Assembly: GCA_039090855.1 (NCBI GenBank) | Contig: CM077024.1 | Location: forward strand, 61,527,594 to 61,591,593 | DNA from: Macrothele yani | Taxonomy: Eukaryota > Arthropoda > Arachnida > Araneae > Macrothelidae | Direction: 5' to 3' | DNA length: 64,000 bases | In this document: positions 1-11,890 of the stretch, piece after piece | Numbering within the stretch: the stretch's first letter is position 1 | Layout of the letters: each line of letters opens with the position of its first letter | Notes under the pieces: model-generated | Told to the model about the DNA's origin: nothing | The model's input: only the letters and a program-made list of their open reading frames with translations | Databases searched by the model: none | Translations under genes and position numbers: made by a program

Positions 1-143
1 CTGCGCCGTGTCCGAGATCGTAGTTCCAAGGTGCGGTGGCATCACAATTTGCCCTTTACCAAACTCCGATAAAACGGCAGCTTCTTCCATTCTGACTCCG
101 AACACTCTACTAACCGAAAGCTGGTCCTCGTGTTGTATATATA

Positions 144-1566
144 CACTGACGGAAAAAATCCCAACACCACTAAAAAATAGTTGTAGAGGAATGAAATGGC
201 GGCAATACATTTGTATAAGTAACATATTTAATCGATTAAGGTTTCAAGATCACAGCTTATTGTAAGCGCGAGAAGAGCCATTTTAAATGTGAAATGCTGG
301 TACATTAATAGCCGGTGTAACCGCCAGAATGTAGAATGCAAGCACGCAAACGTTCATGCATTGTGTCGTACAGGTGCTGGATGACAGTTTGTGGGATGGA
401 GTTCCTTGCCGGTTGCACTTGGTCGGTCAATACAGGGACGGTTAATGCTGGTTGGGGGTGACGCTGGAGTTGTCGTCCAATGACGTCCCATACGTGCTCG
501 ATTGGAGAAAGATCTGGTGATCTAGCAGGCCACGGCAACATGTCGACACTCTGTAGAGCATGTTGGGTTACAACAGCGGTATGCGGGCGAGCGTTATCCT
601 GTTGGAAAACACCCCTGGAATGCTGTTCATGAATGGCAGCACAACAGGTTGAATCACCAGACCGACGTACAACTGTGCCGTCAGGGGGCGTGGGATAACT
701 ACGAGAGTGCTCCTGCTGTCATAGGAAATTGCTTCCCAGATTGTAACTCCAGGTGTAGGTCCAGCGTGTCTCGGCCGCAGACAGGTTGGTTGCAGGCGCT
801 CACCTGGCCTCCTTCTAACCAACACACGGCCATCACTGGCACCCAGGCAGAACCGGCTTTCATCAGAAAACACAACAGATCTCCACTTCGTCCTCCAATG
901 AGCTCTAGCTTGACACCACTGACGTCGCAAACGGCAGTGGTTTGAAATAAGTGGAATGCACGCTGCAGGGCGTCTGGCTCGGAGCTGTCCTTCAAGTAAC
1001 CGATTTGTAGCAGTTCGTTGTGTCACTGTGGTGGCAACTGTAGCTCGAATTGCAGCCGCAGACACGGTACGATGCGTCACGGCCATACGCGGTACACAGC
1101 GGTCTTCCCTCTCAGTAGTGCCACGTGTCCGGCCGGAACCCGATCTTCTTGAGGCAGTACCTTCCCTTGACCACCGCTGCCAACAATCATGCACAGTGGC
1201 TACATTCCTGCCAAGTCGTTCTGCAATATTGCGGAAAGAAAGTCCACCTTCTCGTAGCCCTATTACACGACCTCGTTCAAACTCCGTGAGCTGTTGATAA
1301 TGGCTTCTTCGTCTTCTTAAAGGCATTCTTGACTAACATCAACACACTACGTCGAATCTCAACGATAACTGACGCTCACGAACGTTACAGCGCGTATTTA
1401 CAGCAAACCTGCTTTGCATTTTCCGAGGGGCGCTACTAGCGCCACACGTATGCGCCGAGCGCGAAATTTGCATAGACGTCATCTTACAGATGTACTCTCA
1501 CCGCCTACCAACTGTCGTTTATCTAACACAACCCGTTCTTGGTGTTGGGATTTTTTTCCGTCAGTG
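144..1566 (-). mobile_element. Tc1-like DNA transposon, full length, with TIRs and TA duplication
   Basis: The element begins CACTGACGGAAAAAATCCCA and ends with its inverse, and TA flanks both sides (142-143 and 1567-1568). Length is 1423 bp, within the usual Tc1 range. It carries one transposase gene on the minus strand. The flanks are two halves of an older Tc1, so this is a nested insertion. The close match of the TIRs and a single visible frame break suggest a fairly young copy. The same family recurs at 27799-35119. Confidence 0.9.
305..1326 (-). pseudogene. Tc1-family transposase, one frameshift
   Basis: This encodes a cut-and-paste transposase that binds the TIRs and inserts at TA. 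The start at 1326 gives an N-terminal paired-like HTH (LTEFERGRVIGLREGG, then a second HTH around NVATVHDCWQRW). It is followed by the DDE domain: first D in VVFSDESRF, second D in FQQDNARPHTA, and E in SPDLSPIEHVWD. The frame from 1326 runs to 568. The second D and the E lie in another frame that is open from about 645 down to 305, so a single frameshift near 640 separates them. There are 32 residues between the second D and the E, two fewer than the usual 34. Otherwise the length (about 340 aa) fits the family. Confidence 0.88.
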
Positions 1567-1570
1567 TATA

Positions 1571-1685
1571 TACTGCTCTGTGGACTTCACTTGTGCCACC
1601 GTTTGGTCTCCAGGCGAACTCAGCCTAGAGAAATGAGCTCGCCTGGAGACCAAACGGTGGCACAAGTGAAGTCCACAGAGCAGTA
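1571..1685. repeat. 51-bp near-perfect inverted repeat (fold-back)
   Basis: Bases 1571-1621 and 1635-1685 are reverse complements with one mismatch, separated by 13 bases. The sequence is the 3'-terminal region of the Tc1 family also seen at 8310-8370, where it occurs only once. The second arm therefore looks like a local inverted duplication within the older Tc1. As RNA it would form a long hairpin. Confidence 0.9.
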
Positions 1686-1764
1686 TTGGTCACAATACAA
1701 TGGCTCATCGGTATACATCAAGAGTACAGATCGAAAATTTCATGAGGTAACCCAAAACTGTCTC

Positions 1765-1980
1765 TTCGGTGGCGTAGTGGACTGGACGCTGGCATATGAC
1801 CATTCATCCGGGTGGACCCGGGTTTGAGTCCCGGATGAGGCGTGGGTGTTTCGCTTGTCTTAAGGTGGTGACTCTCTCCCCTCCTTGGTCGCACCGACCT
1901 TAAATTATGGATGGGCAACGTCTTGTAGCCCATCGATTTGCTCAGAGCGGTCGTTAAACTCCCGAACAAAAAGAAAAGAA
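1765..1980 (+). repeat. tRNA-derived SINE copy
   Basis: The head looks like a tRNA with A box (GGTGGCGTAGTGG) and B box (GGGTTTGAGTCCC). The body contains CTCTCTCCCCTCC, ATGGATGGGCAACGTCTTGTAGCCCAT and GGTCGTTAAAC, and the tail is A-rich. The same order of blocks occurs at 6501-6718 and 21231-21432. A SINE transcribed by RNA polymerase III from its internal promoter is the best explanation. Confidence 0.8.
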
Positions 1981-2011
1981 ATGGCTGAAATACTGCTGTG
2001 AACTGCAAACA

Positions 2012-3050
2012 CCATTGAACATTCTACAACATATGAGCACACGTTCTCTGCAGAAGACCGCGCAGCTGCATTTCCGCATCGTCTCTAATACGGTGCGCAA
2101 AAGTAACGTCAACACCTAAACAATGCGAAAATATAAAACTTCCGAGGTTTTGAATTATGGATCTAGTGTCAAAGCCATTTAAGTTTCTCGTGTCTCAAGA
2201 AATTTTGACATTAAATTCAACGGCTGTAAATAGGACTTTCAGTAACAGAGTACGCGATCTCTGAAGAGGGATTTGCATGCTGTTATCTCTCACACATTCC
2301 AGGACACCTCTCTGTTTTTTTCGGGTGCCAGGGGAGAATGGGAGATCGAGAGGGAGAAAAGTCTGTCACACATCAGTGCATTATTTCTTCGCAAGGAGAA
2401 ATCCGATGCTCCAGTGGACATGACAAATCGGCATTCGTGTCTCATCGCGGCATTTCTTTTTTCCGCACAAAGACAGTTCTTTTGCACGCTCAAGGAAAAG
2501 CCAGTACTGCATTTTGGGGAAATTCCTCAAAAAGCTAGTCGGATACGGTTTTCCTTTATATATGACGAAATTTACCCGTGCTTGACTGAAAGCTCTCAGC
2601 TCGTACACCAGTTGTCTGAAGTCAGATGTTATGATAGCAATCGTGTACCCCATATGAATTGTATTATTATAATTCACACAGGACCAAACTTCATTTTTAT
2701 GTTACGCAGACGACAAACCTGCACAGTTAATCCTTTGTATCGAAGTACCTTGTTTTGAATCGAAATGCCTCACACGATACTTGGATAGGCTTATTTACTT
2801 TCTTCCTCAATGTATGGCTTCACGAGCCGTCTTAATATTCCGGACATCCGCTTCTAACTACCTTAAATAAAACGGTAATGCATAGATATCTACTTACCCC
2901 TGTCGAAATCGACACGCATGCATAATGCATTTGTGTCAACATAAAAAGCTTTTCCCTCAACGAATGTCTTGACACACTATTAAACAAGTTAGTAAAATTA
3001 TGTAATGCATTGATATTAAAGAAAAATGGTTCAGTATACCTCTTGAACAA
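2012..3050. other. Spacer, nothing recognised
   Basis: Short open frames occur on both strands at 2273-2758 but none resembles a known family. Codon-like constraint is not evident and stops in the alternate frames are dense. I see no RNA gene or TIR. Confidence 0.4.
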
Positions 3051-3420
3051 CATACTAAAGTTTTGTCGCAATAGAAGCATTTTAGTCAATTTATGAGGAT
3101 AATCGATGTGGAATAAATCTAGCTCCTGTGCCCTTACCTTTGACCCCATTTTAATGATATTCAACACAACTGCAACAACATGATAAAGTTTTGTCGCAGT
3201 CGAAGCATTTTTACGTAGGTTAGGATGTATAACAGCAATGGAATACATCGCACTACTATGTCCTCACCTTTGACCCCATTTCGCAAATTTTCAAAAGGGT
3301 TTGTCCCCAGGTGGTCCCCTACCAAACACTAAAATTTCATTCAAATCGAACCATTGTTACGCGAGTTATCGTGCTGACAGGCAGGCAGGTGGACGGACAA
3401 AGCTGGAGCATATACTCTTC
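3051..3420. repeat. Dispersed repeat with a ~130-bp internal duplication and GGACGGACA-type 3' end
   Basis: Two units of about 130 bp follow each other; each holds AAAGTTTTGTCGCA(A/G)T and CCTTTGACCCCATTT (3138 and 3268). After them come CAAATCGAACCATTG, GCGAGTTATCGTGCTGAC and the purine-rich GGCAGGCAGGTGGACGGAC. That ending resembles the end of the 1.9-kb array elements at 17.9 and 36.3 kb (AATCGGAC, a pulse of GACGGAC). The class of element is unknown. Confidence 0.6.
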
Positions 3421-3484
3421 TTCAACTTACGGTTGGAAAGCGTAAAAAATCGTGGAACCCCAAATCGAAAATTAGTGTATAAAA

Positions 3485-3720
3485 AATGAGATAAGCTAAA
3501 ACGCAACCCAGAAAAAGCGCTTTCGAGACATCAATGTCATTGGGCAATGTGTTCTTCCTTTAACTCTTTTTTGTGCAACCTCAAAAAGAATAAAAGTGTC
3601 AAAATGATGAGATAAGCGAAAATGCAACCCAGAACGAACGCTTACGAGACATCAATATCATTGAGCTATAGTTTCTTCTTTCTACTCTTTTATTTACGTC
3701 AAGTTTCATACAACACTAAA
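3485..3720. repeat. ~122-bp tandem duplication
   Basis: ATGAGATAAGC followed by CGCAACCCAGAA or TGCAACCCAGAA and CGAGACATCAAT occurs at 3485 and again at 3607, with about 85 percent identity by eye. The unit continues with a TTCTTC-rich tail. No coding content is seen. Confidence 0.75.
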
Positions 3721-3730
3721 TAACAAAATA

Positions 3731-4949
3731 CACTATCTACCAACAGGTAATTGGACACCTGTGATAGCAAAGGAAAACGAAGTTTATTCACCTTCAATAG
3801 TTGGTGAAGCCTCCACGAGCGGCGATTACAGCTGCTGCCCTCCGAGGCATACTCTCAACCAGGCGTTGTACGACGGCTAACGGTATTTTCTTCCACTCGG
3901 CTTGGAGAAGACAGGTCAGTTCCTTCACCGATTTCGGACGGTGGGGGCAGCCCATAAGCCGACGCTCCAACTCGTCCCAGAGGTGCTCGATAGGGTTAAG
4001 GTCCGGGCTCTGCGCAGGCTAGTCAACTCGATTAACCCCATTGTCACCATACCAAGCCATGGTGGACCTCGCAACATGACAGGTGGCATTGTCATCCTGA
4101 AAGTAACATGGGTCCACCCCGTAAAACTGCCACAACGTAGAAAGCGCATGGTCATCCAAATTAGCGCAGTAGGTCTCGGAGTTGAGTCTACAAGGAATTG
4201 CGACTAAGGGTCCCGTGCCATACCAAGAGAAACACCCCCATAGCATAATTCCATCGCCGCCGAACTTCACATTTGGCACAATACATTCTGCCAGGAGGCG
4301 TTCTCCAGGCAGACGCCAAACCCAGACCCAGCCATCCGAACGGTAGAAGGTAAACCTTGATTCGTCGCTCCAGAGAACCTGTTTCCACAGTTCAACGGTC
4401 CTCTGTCGACGTTCTTTGCACCACGTTAGCCGAGCAGCGCTATTAAACTTGGTGATCAAAGGCTTGTGGGCGGCAGCACGTCCATGATAACCGAGCAGAT
4501 GGGCTTCCTTACGGATGGTATTCTTTGAAAGAACACTCCCGGATGCCTGTTGAAACTCCTCGCGCATGTGGCCCACTGATTTGGTGCGGTTCTTCCGAAT
4601 TTCTCTGGCCAGCACCCGTCGGTCTCTAACTCCCAGTTTTGTGGGTCTGCCGGGTCGGGGCACATTACGACAGTCACCTCTCATCTTCCACTTGCAAATC
4701 ACGTAGGCCACTGTCGATTTTGGGTACTTCAACACGCTGGATATGTCACGTATGGATCGGCCATTTCTGTGATACCCGACGATTACACCTTTCTCGAAAT
4801 CAGAGAGCTCCGAACTGCGTCGCATCTTGCATGCGACTGGTTGCGTTGTTGTTTCCCACACGATATTTAACGGCGGCGGCCGTGAGGTGTATCAGAGCCG
4901 CAGATATCGTCGATTGCAGGGGTGTCCAATTACTTGTTGGTAAATAGTG
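3731..4949 (-). mobile_element. Tc1-like transposon, 1219 bp, same family as 13867-15085
   Basis: TIRs begin CACTATCTACCAACAGGTAA on the left; the right end reads inward as CACTATTTACCAACAAGTAA. TA flanks both ends (3729-3730, 4950-4951). The second copy at 13867-15085 has the same length of 1219 bp, which implies recent origin. One transposase gene lies on the minus strand. Confidence 0.93.
3794..4861 (-). pseudogene. Tc1-family transposase (DD34E), one nonsense codon
   Basis: The frame from 4861 to 3794 (355 codons) is open except for a TAG at 4019-4021, where the sister copy has TGG (Trp). The N-terminal HTH is ELSDFEKGVIVGYHRNGRSI; the catalytic triad is in WSDESRF, YFQDDNATCH and [10 protein letters not shown], with 34 residues between the last two. 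The Met at 4861 is in frame, but a second Met before RRSSELSDF is equally plausible as the true start. The single G-to-A lesion just before the third catalytic residue removes the E and the C-terminal region. Confidence 0.9.
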
Positions 4950-5079
4950 TATTTCCGAAAGGCAAACTAATAGACAGAAGAAGAAATAGCACTAAGTTTA
5001 AAAAAGCTTATTAGTTTCACAATTGAATTGAAAAACTGGTGCAGCGTAGTTTTCGCGCCGGTCTAAATTTTGACATATA

Positions 5080-6302
5080 CACTAAGTGGCCACTTTATTA
5101 TGACCGCTCCTTCAGTACTTCGTTGCGCCACCTTTTTCTTTTAATACTGCGTCGATTCTTTGTGGCATGAACTCCACGAGATGTTGATGGGTGGTTTGTG
5201 GATTCTGAGACCATGCTTGATGAATAGCACTTTCTAGGAATGTGAGAATGCAGGGTTGTGGTTCCAGCTGTCTGATGGCTCATTCAACTTGATCTCCCAA
5301 ATTCTCAATGGGGTTGAGATCTGGATATTGTGGGGGGTCCACCCAAGCAAAGCAAACTCACCGGCATGTTCCTGAAACCAGTCCTGTACAATACGAGCAC
5401 TATGGCAGGACGCATTATCTTGCTGAAAGTAGCCATCGTCATTGGGATAAACCATCCAAATGACAGGATGCACTTGGTTCGCAACGATGTTTAGATATGA
5501 TGTGCCAGTCAGACGTTGATCAACACGAATTAAAGGGCCCAAAGCATGCCAGGAAAACATTCCCTAAACCATAACGTTGCCTCCACCAGCTTGTAGGGTT
5601 GTAGCAATGCATTTGGGGTCCATGCTTTCGTGCTGTTTCTGCCAAATTCTCACTCGGTCATCGGCATGGGGCAACTAAAGACGTGATTCATCGGACCACG
5701 TAATTTGTTTCCAATTATCGACTGTCTAATCCTTGTGCTCCTGTGCGAACTGCAGACGTTTTTTCTTGTTAATTGCAGACAGAAAATGTGTTCTAAACAG
5801 GCCTTCGGCTGCCATATTTCATCCGATGCAGTGTACGGCCAACAGTGCATGCAGAAGTCATTTGAGAAGATCCTTGATTACGATGTTCTGTAATTTGCTG
5901 CACTGTTGCCCTTCTGTTGTCTGTTACCAGTCTGGACACTCTCCGTTCCACCCGAGTAGTCACTAGTTGATGACGACCACACGTTGCACGTAGAGACCCA
6001 GTTTTTTGGCTGACAGTCCAGTCATTAAACACTTTAACAACAGCCGCTCTGGAACATTTCACGAATGCGGCGGTTTCGGTGATTCTCGCTCCATGGCTCC
6101 GAGCTCCTACAATCATCCCACGTTGAAAGTCCGTCAAATGGTATTTTTTACCCATCTCGTCATCCAAAAATCACTTTACTACTGTCGCAAGTACTAAGCT
6201 TTCCCTTTTTGTACTAACCTAGCCCTCTGGCGGCAACAGCGTGCAGCCACAGCTCATTTGCTTAAAACTGTCAGGTGGTCATAATAAAGTGTCCACTCAG
6301 TG
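5080..6302 (-). mobile_element. Tc1-like transposon, decayed
   Basis: TIRs are CACTAAGTGGCCACTTTATT on the left and, read inward, CACTGAGTGGACACTTTATT on the right; TA lies at both ends. Length is 1223 bp. The right terminus resembles that of the deleted Tc1 ending at 48657. Confidence 0.9.
5113..6167 (-). pseudogene. Tc1-family transposase, several frame breaks
   Basis: The start at 6167 gives MDDEMGKKYHLTDFQRGMIV, an N-terminal HTH, followed by a second HTH-like segment. The second catalytic D is in YFQQDNASCHSARIV. The E (PDLNPIEN) lies in another frame, so at least one frameshift separates them. If the frames are joined, 36 residues lie between D and E, the same spacing as in the transposases at 7213 and 24310. 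The first DDE motif is weak (CGGTCCGATGAATC region near 5685). Inactive. Confidence 0.82.
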
Positions 6303-6500
6303 TATATGGATTGCTCTTTTTTCTGCTTGTGACTATATGTATTATTTCTTAGAGCTTAGCGCGTAAGAGCTGAGCGATTATGATTCCGTGTAACTTCGTT
6401 GTTGTGACGTACAGTATACTCTAAATCAACTTTCATTTTTAGCTGCTGTCTCTATGTAAATTTGAGTTCATCCTCTTTTAGTGTTTTCAACCTTAACGTG

Positions 6501-6718
6501 GCCGCCCCGGTGGCGCAGTGGTTTAAGCGATAACTTCTGACCATTCGTCTGGAAGGAATCCGGGTTCGAATCTCGGTGAGGATTGGATGTTCTGTTTTTT
6601 GTATGGCACTAGCTCTCTCCTTTCCCTGGAATCAGTGACCCCAAATTAAGGACTGGCGATTGCTTATAGCCCACTGAGTTGCTCACGGTGGTCGTTAAAC
6701 CTCCAACAAAAAAACCGT
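6501..6718 (+). repeat. tRNA-derived SINE copy
   Basis: The head GGTGGCGCAGTGGTTTAAGC is A-box-like and GGGTTCGAATCTC is B-box-like. The body has CTCTCTCCTTTCC, AATTAAGGACTGGCGAT, TAGCCCACTGAGTTGCTCAC and GGTCGTTAAAC, then a poly(A)-like tail. It is the cleanest copy of this SINE in the window. Confidence 0.85.
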
Positions 6719-7184
6719 CTTAATGTTTTATCTTCTCTCTCGCCGAATGCAGTTGGCAACACGTCTGAGGTAAGAAAGCATGACGTGTGCATGTGGCAGA
6801 TAAAAACTAGGGATATAATGTTGAAGCAGCAGCCAAAAGTGAGGGTATGATGGTGTGTGTGATAATTGTGGAATCTGCGTTACTGTGAAGTTTGATTTAC
6901 TTGAAAGCTGAGTGTTAGGCTGTGCTGTTATATATTTAGCGTTTGGAGTTCAAGTTTTCTGCCTACAAACTTTTGTTAATTAGTTTCGAAGTGTACTACC
7001 ACTGTGATTAGTTCAAGTATGTTGGAATGTTAACGTTCTGCATGAGCAATATTCATGAGGTGTTGTCAGAATAAAGGGGAAGAACTGTAAGTAACTATTT
7101 CTTGAACTTTATCTGAGTGACTCCCCTTTCGCTTAAAATGAGTTGATAAGAAGAACTGATTGTATGTGTTCAGTGAGCTATATA

Positions 7185-8401
7185 CACCGATCAGCCATTA
7201 CATTATGCCCACCTACCTAATAAGCTGTAAGATCCATTTTATCCCCCAAACAGCGCCCACTCGGCGAGGAATCGATTCGATGAGGTGGCGATAGGTGTCC
7301 TGAGGAATCTGGCACCATAATGTCAAAAACAGGTCCCACAGTTCCCGTACATTTCGGGGTGGTGGTGATTTAACGCAAACCAGTTTTTCCAAGTCGAAAC
7401 ACAAATGTTCGGTTGCGTTCATGTCAGGTGAATTTGGAGGCCAGAACATTAACAGAAAGTCACCAGCATGTTCCTCAAACCAATCCTTAATGATTCTGGC
7501 AGTTTGTCATGACGCATTATACTGTTGGTAATGGCCAACACCAGCAGGGAGCATGGTTGCTATGAACGGGTGAACTTGGTCGTCAACGATTTTTAGATAC
7601 CTGCCAGCATTCAGGGATTGTGCAATTGGAATAACGGGGCCTAAAGTGTCCCAAAAAAACATCGCCCAAACCATAACACCTCCGCCGCTGGCCTGTTTCC
7701 GACCAACAGTACATCCAGGTGCGATAGCCTCCGTTGGTAATCGGCGTATCCGCGCTTGGCCGCCTACGTGATGCACCAGGAATCTTGACTCGTCAGACCA
7801 GGCTACTGCCTTCCAATCATCCACGGTCCAATCTCAATGATTTTGGGCACATTTTATGCGTTGTTGGCGGTAACGTGCAGTGAGCATGGGAACCCGGCTG
7901 GGTCATCGGCTACGCAGGACCATGCGCGGATGACTGCGGTGAACTGTGTGCTGTGACTCATTGCCCTGATCACCACTGCTGTGGCTGCGGGTGATTTGTC
8001 GCACTACGACCCTGCGGTTGCTGTGAACAATGAGAGACAGTCTCCGCTACCCTTTGACATCAATGGGCTGCGGACGACCCACGGCTGGACGACGGTTCGT
8101 CGTTTGGCCACCTGTGCACCACTTTTTACACGTACTCACTGCAGCAGCACGTGTACAACCCACAAACCACGCCATTTCCGAGATCGTAGTTCCGGGCGCC
8201 CTGCCGTTACAATATGTCCTTTATCAAACTCCGATAAATCGGCAGCTTTTCCCATTCCGACTCTGAACACTCTATTAACCGAAAGCCGGTCCTCGGGTTG
8301 TGTATGTACTGCTCTGTGAGCTTCAACTGTGCTATCGTTCGGTCTCAAGCGCGTTCATTTCTCTAGGCTGTGGGTGGTCATAATATAATGGCTCATCGGT
8401 T
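7185..8401 (-). mobile_element. Tc1-like transposon, full length but decayed
   Basis: Left terminus CACCGATCAGCCATTACATT and right terminus (inward) AACCGATGAGCCATTATATT form TIRs with TA outside (7183-7184, 8402-8403). Length is 1217 bp. The element broken across 1-1713 is of this family. Confidence 0.9.
7213..8255 (-). pseudogene. Tc1-family transposase, decayed
   Basis: The start at 8255 gives MGKAADLSEFDKGHIVTAGR, an N-terminal HTH. The DDE part is in pieces: WSDESRFLVHH carries the first D; GHYQQYNAS has tyrosine where the second catalytic D belongs, followed at once by a stop; SPDMNATEHL carries the E. Counting from the mutated second position to E gives 36 residues. With the catalytic D lost, the protein could not act even without the stop. 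Confidence 0.85.
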
Positions 8402-8403
8402 TA

Positions 8404-11400
8404 TTCACGTTTTAAATAGTAAAGAAAGCTACATGGTAATACTAATAATTCGTTTGTAATATGCAAACAGTTTTTTCAAGTTTGTCTTAAACTCTAGAAT
8501 TAGCTTATAACCATATAGACAACCAAGCCGATAGACGTTTCTCTTGTTCGTCGTTATGTTTTAAAGGACCTGTTTTACTGATTATAAGAAAGCGCCATGA
8601 ATGTTTTTCTTAGAATTGGCAAAGACCACAATTTATGGTGAGCATCTGAAGACTGAGGCAATCGAAATATCTGACCTTTGTCTGAATACGAAAATAAATT
8701 ATCTGTCTCAAGTTTTCCATGGCAGGTTTCTGTGTTTAAATCTTAGATAAAATACGCAGGTTTTATTACACTGCTTCAGTTCTTATTTTCTACCTTTCCT
8801 AGAAGAAGTATTTCCGAATTTGGGATGGGACGTCGATCCTATCACAAATTTAGCTTTCGATCCTTAGAGATGTGGTTTATTTTCAAAAGCTTTTTTAAGC
8901 CATCAATTTGTCTATTATTTGAAAGTTATTTACTACAGAGACCGAAGTGAGTTAAACCCGATGAAATAACACAATATCATGTTTTTCTTTTCACGAGACT
9001 TAAACTGAATCCCTTGATGCCGATATTCATTTAGGTCTTTGGATGATACCTAACGAAGAGGAGGTATTCCCAAACCAAATTTTTAACATTTCACGCACCG
9101 CTTTCATTCAAAATGCCAAATTTAAGCCAGCATATTAAATTCACAGAAATCCACAATGTATTTTGAAATTGAAATGGCTAATCACGGAGAACGTTCTGAG
9201 CATACAAATAATTCCGTAAAAGGTAATGAATGTTTTAAAAAAACGTTTAAGAAGGACGAAAAATAAACTGAAGGTATCAGATAATTTCTACCATTATTTG
9301 TTTTAAACATTTGCATAATAAAGGGAAGAACCGTTTTGTAGAGAATCATTCAGTCATGGAACCCACAAGACAATAAAGCTCACAAGAAATCTGTTTTCAT
9401 ATAATTCATCTTTTATGACCCATGTTTCTCAGTCGAGCCTTTCGAGATATTTACTTTTAGTACCGCGAATGCTGTTAGTAAATTCCTTACTACTGTATTT
9501 ACATGCATTCAAGTTTTGTCTTCATCCATGCTGCATCAGACATCGTGTTCCCTCTAGGTTTTGAATCATCACATCTTTCGTTCAAGCATCTTCCAAATGA
9601 AAACATCTCCAGCAGTGCATATAACTTCATTATGTCAAACCCTGCAGAAAATTCAAGAAATCATTACAATAGTGTTTTCCTTGAAAACTTAACCGTAACT
9701 TTTAACTGCATTGTTTTATTGACAAGTAGTGGTTTCGCACAGCAAAGAGCACCGTTATTTGTTTACGTCTGAAATTTTTCATGTTGAAATGCATACCATA
9801 AATGCAATGAAATGTTTCACTACTTGTGGGTAGCAATCGGATCACAAAAGATACTTTACGTATGTTGAAATTGCCATAAAATCAGAGGTACTCCATAATT
9901 CAGCATAATTAATGTTAGATTACGTGGCGAAGTTTGCCATAAATCCGCGAAATTCTATATAATGTTGAACAAAAAACTCCCAAATGATTTAAAGACTAAT
10001 CCAAAACTGATTACAAATTGTAACATCGCAAAATTTTTTTCATACTGGTGTAGCATTTTCCTTGACTGAATTTTTTACCTTTCTGTGGCAGGCTGACTTA
10101 TTAAGCCATTGATTCAAATGCCCATACCCTTTAAGTTTAGGCACTTCGGTTGTGTAAAATGTAATATTTAATTCAACTTACACATATATTTCACCAGTTT
10201 GTTTTCTGGATAGGGATATGTTACTGTTACGTAACAGTCACATATTCATATACAGTTTGTTACACTGAAAACCTACCAGCCAGAAAGGTTCAGTCAGTTC
10301 AACGGAAACTTATGGACAAGATAGCTTCAGACGTGAGGAAGACATTGTCCCATTCTTGTAGCAAGTGTGTAACTTTAAATAAACAAATGGATAAGAAAAC
10401 ATCAGCAGGGCGTAAAACCTCCCATTTGTTGGCAATACATTCAGCTACATATAGGGAAATAGTGTCGTGCGCTCTATTTCAATACGTGCACCTGAATTTA
10501 TCATATATTTCACATTCAGGTTCAGAAAGCGTTGGCATTGCTCACTACGATTTCTGAACCCGTCTTACAAGGTGGCTATCGTCTGTTACATTTGCAACTG
10601 ACCTCCGAAATATTATCCGACCTTAGTACACATGTTTTGTCGGACAGCATGTATGCACAGAGTGCACATGTTTTGGTTAGTACAGCATGTATGCACAGCG
10701 TAAACACCTCCGCGGTGTGTTGACTGGTGTTGCTTTGGTGAAACACTATGCCATGCAGCTGTATTTCAAAGGGGAGAGCTGTCGGTACTACGATGTCTTT
10801 AACATAGCACCGAGACGTCAAATTGACGGTAAGACACACCAAAGATTTTCAGCTATTACACTTGTGCTCTTCTCAAACCATGACGCCTGCCATTCGACGA
10901 TGACTCCTGAGATTCTTCGTTGACAGCAGAACCTCCACACATGTGTCTAACGATCAGCTGATCATAGGTAGAAACAATGATGACAGCTGTAGAACACACG
11001 ACAAGATTCTGTGTTACATTTGATTCGCGAGAGACATTTTTCCAGGAACGAATGACAATAAATATGTTAGTGGCAGACGATACAACTGATGCCTTCAGCC
11101 TTGCATGCTGTCTTGAGTCCGGTAGATAGCTGAAGATGGTGTGTTATGCGGGTGCCTGCTGACTGGTGTTGCCGCTCTGCTGATGAAATGATGAAAGCTG
11201 GCGTGGCTGTAGATGCAGTGTCTTTCAACCGACAGGAAAACCGGTTGGTTCTGTGGTGCACTCGTCCAGTACACCTCAATACGAATTCGACGAATGTATG
11301 CGCTTTCCCGCTGCAACTATTACCAGCGTCGATGGACTGTGGTTTTGTCACAACTCACAAGTTATTCTATAGGTTAAGTAAACCAACAACCATTTCGAAG

Positions 11401-11880
11401 GGAAATTATCTGTCTACTCTTGAAACCGCTTATATTTCATGTGACTGGTGAACGTGCCTTCTCGGCATTCTGCACAAACTAGAATAAGTAACTGGGTGCT
11501 GAGAAACCGTTTTCGACCACGAATTCCCTGTATATTAAAATACGAGGTCGAAACACGAGGTTGAGCTTTTATTGGCCACTGCCGAATTGCAGACATTTTA
11601 TTATGTTTCTCTGTCGAAACTTCACATGAGACAAAATAAAGTGGGCACCGGTCTATAATCTACATAATTGTTTGCATTCAGCTGCATGAACCATATTTCA
11701 ATAAATAAAGCTATCTAGAAAGACTATATACCCAGTGCGTCAAAGATTTTTTAAGACTGGGTCTGTAAAATGAAATAGAAACAAGAAATTATGATTTGTT
11801 TTGGTTTTGAAGATGACAATCCGATTTTTGGCGTAAATGTGACAAGGATGGTAAGTCAGATAATATTTGAAAACTTGAAA
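8404..11880. other. AT-rich spacer, no gene recognised
   Basis: About 3.5 kb of low-GC sequence. Open frames at 9503-9772, 10312-10557 and 11146-11451 have no recognisable domain. A short tandem duplication of CACATGTTTTG...CAGCATGTATGCACAG occurs at about 10629 and 10665. Nothing else is seen. Confidence 0.4.
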
Positions 11881-11890
11881 ATTTTCATCG

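Larger units (their letters stand above)
1..1713 (-). mobile_element. Older Tc1-like element, split by a younger Tc1 (fragment, runs off the left edge)
   Basis: Bases 1-143 and 1567-1713 are two pieces of one Tc1-like element. The left piece reads, on the minus strand, as the N-terminal HTH of a transposase (a LSEFGKGQIV-like motif) and matches the same part of the element at 7185-8401. The right piece ends in a terminus resembling the right end of that element (AATGGCTCATCGGT). A second Tc1 (144-1566) sits between them at a TA. The catalytic domain lies outside the window or is lost. The right piece also contains a fold-back at 1571-1685. Family membership is seen by direct comparison with the 7.2-8.4 kb copy. 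Confidence 0.75.

Noticed and set aside
649..1297. Plus-strand open frames at 649-945 and 956-1297 as genes.
   Set aside because: They are antisense shadows of the Tc1 transposase on the minus strand.
2273..2758. 161-aa open frame as a possible small gene.
   Set aside because: The opposite strand is also open in part, composition is spacer-like and no motif is recognised; cannot be supported.
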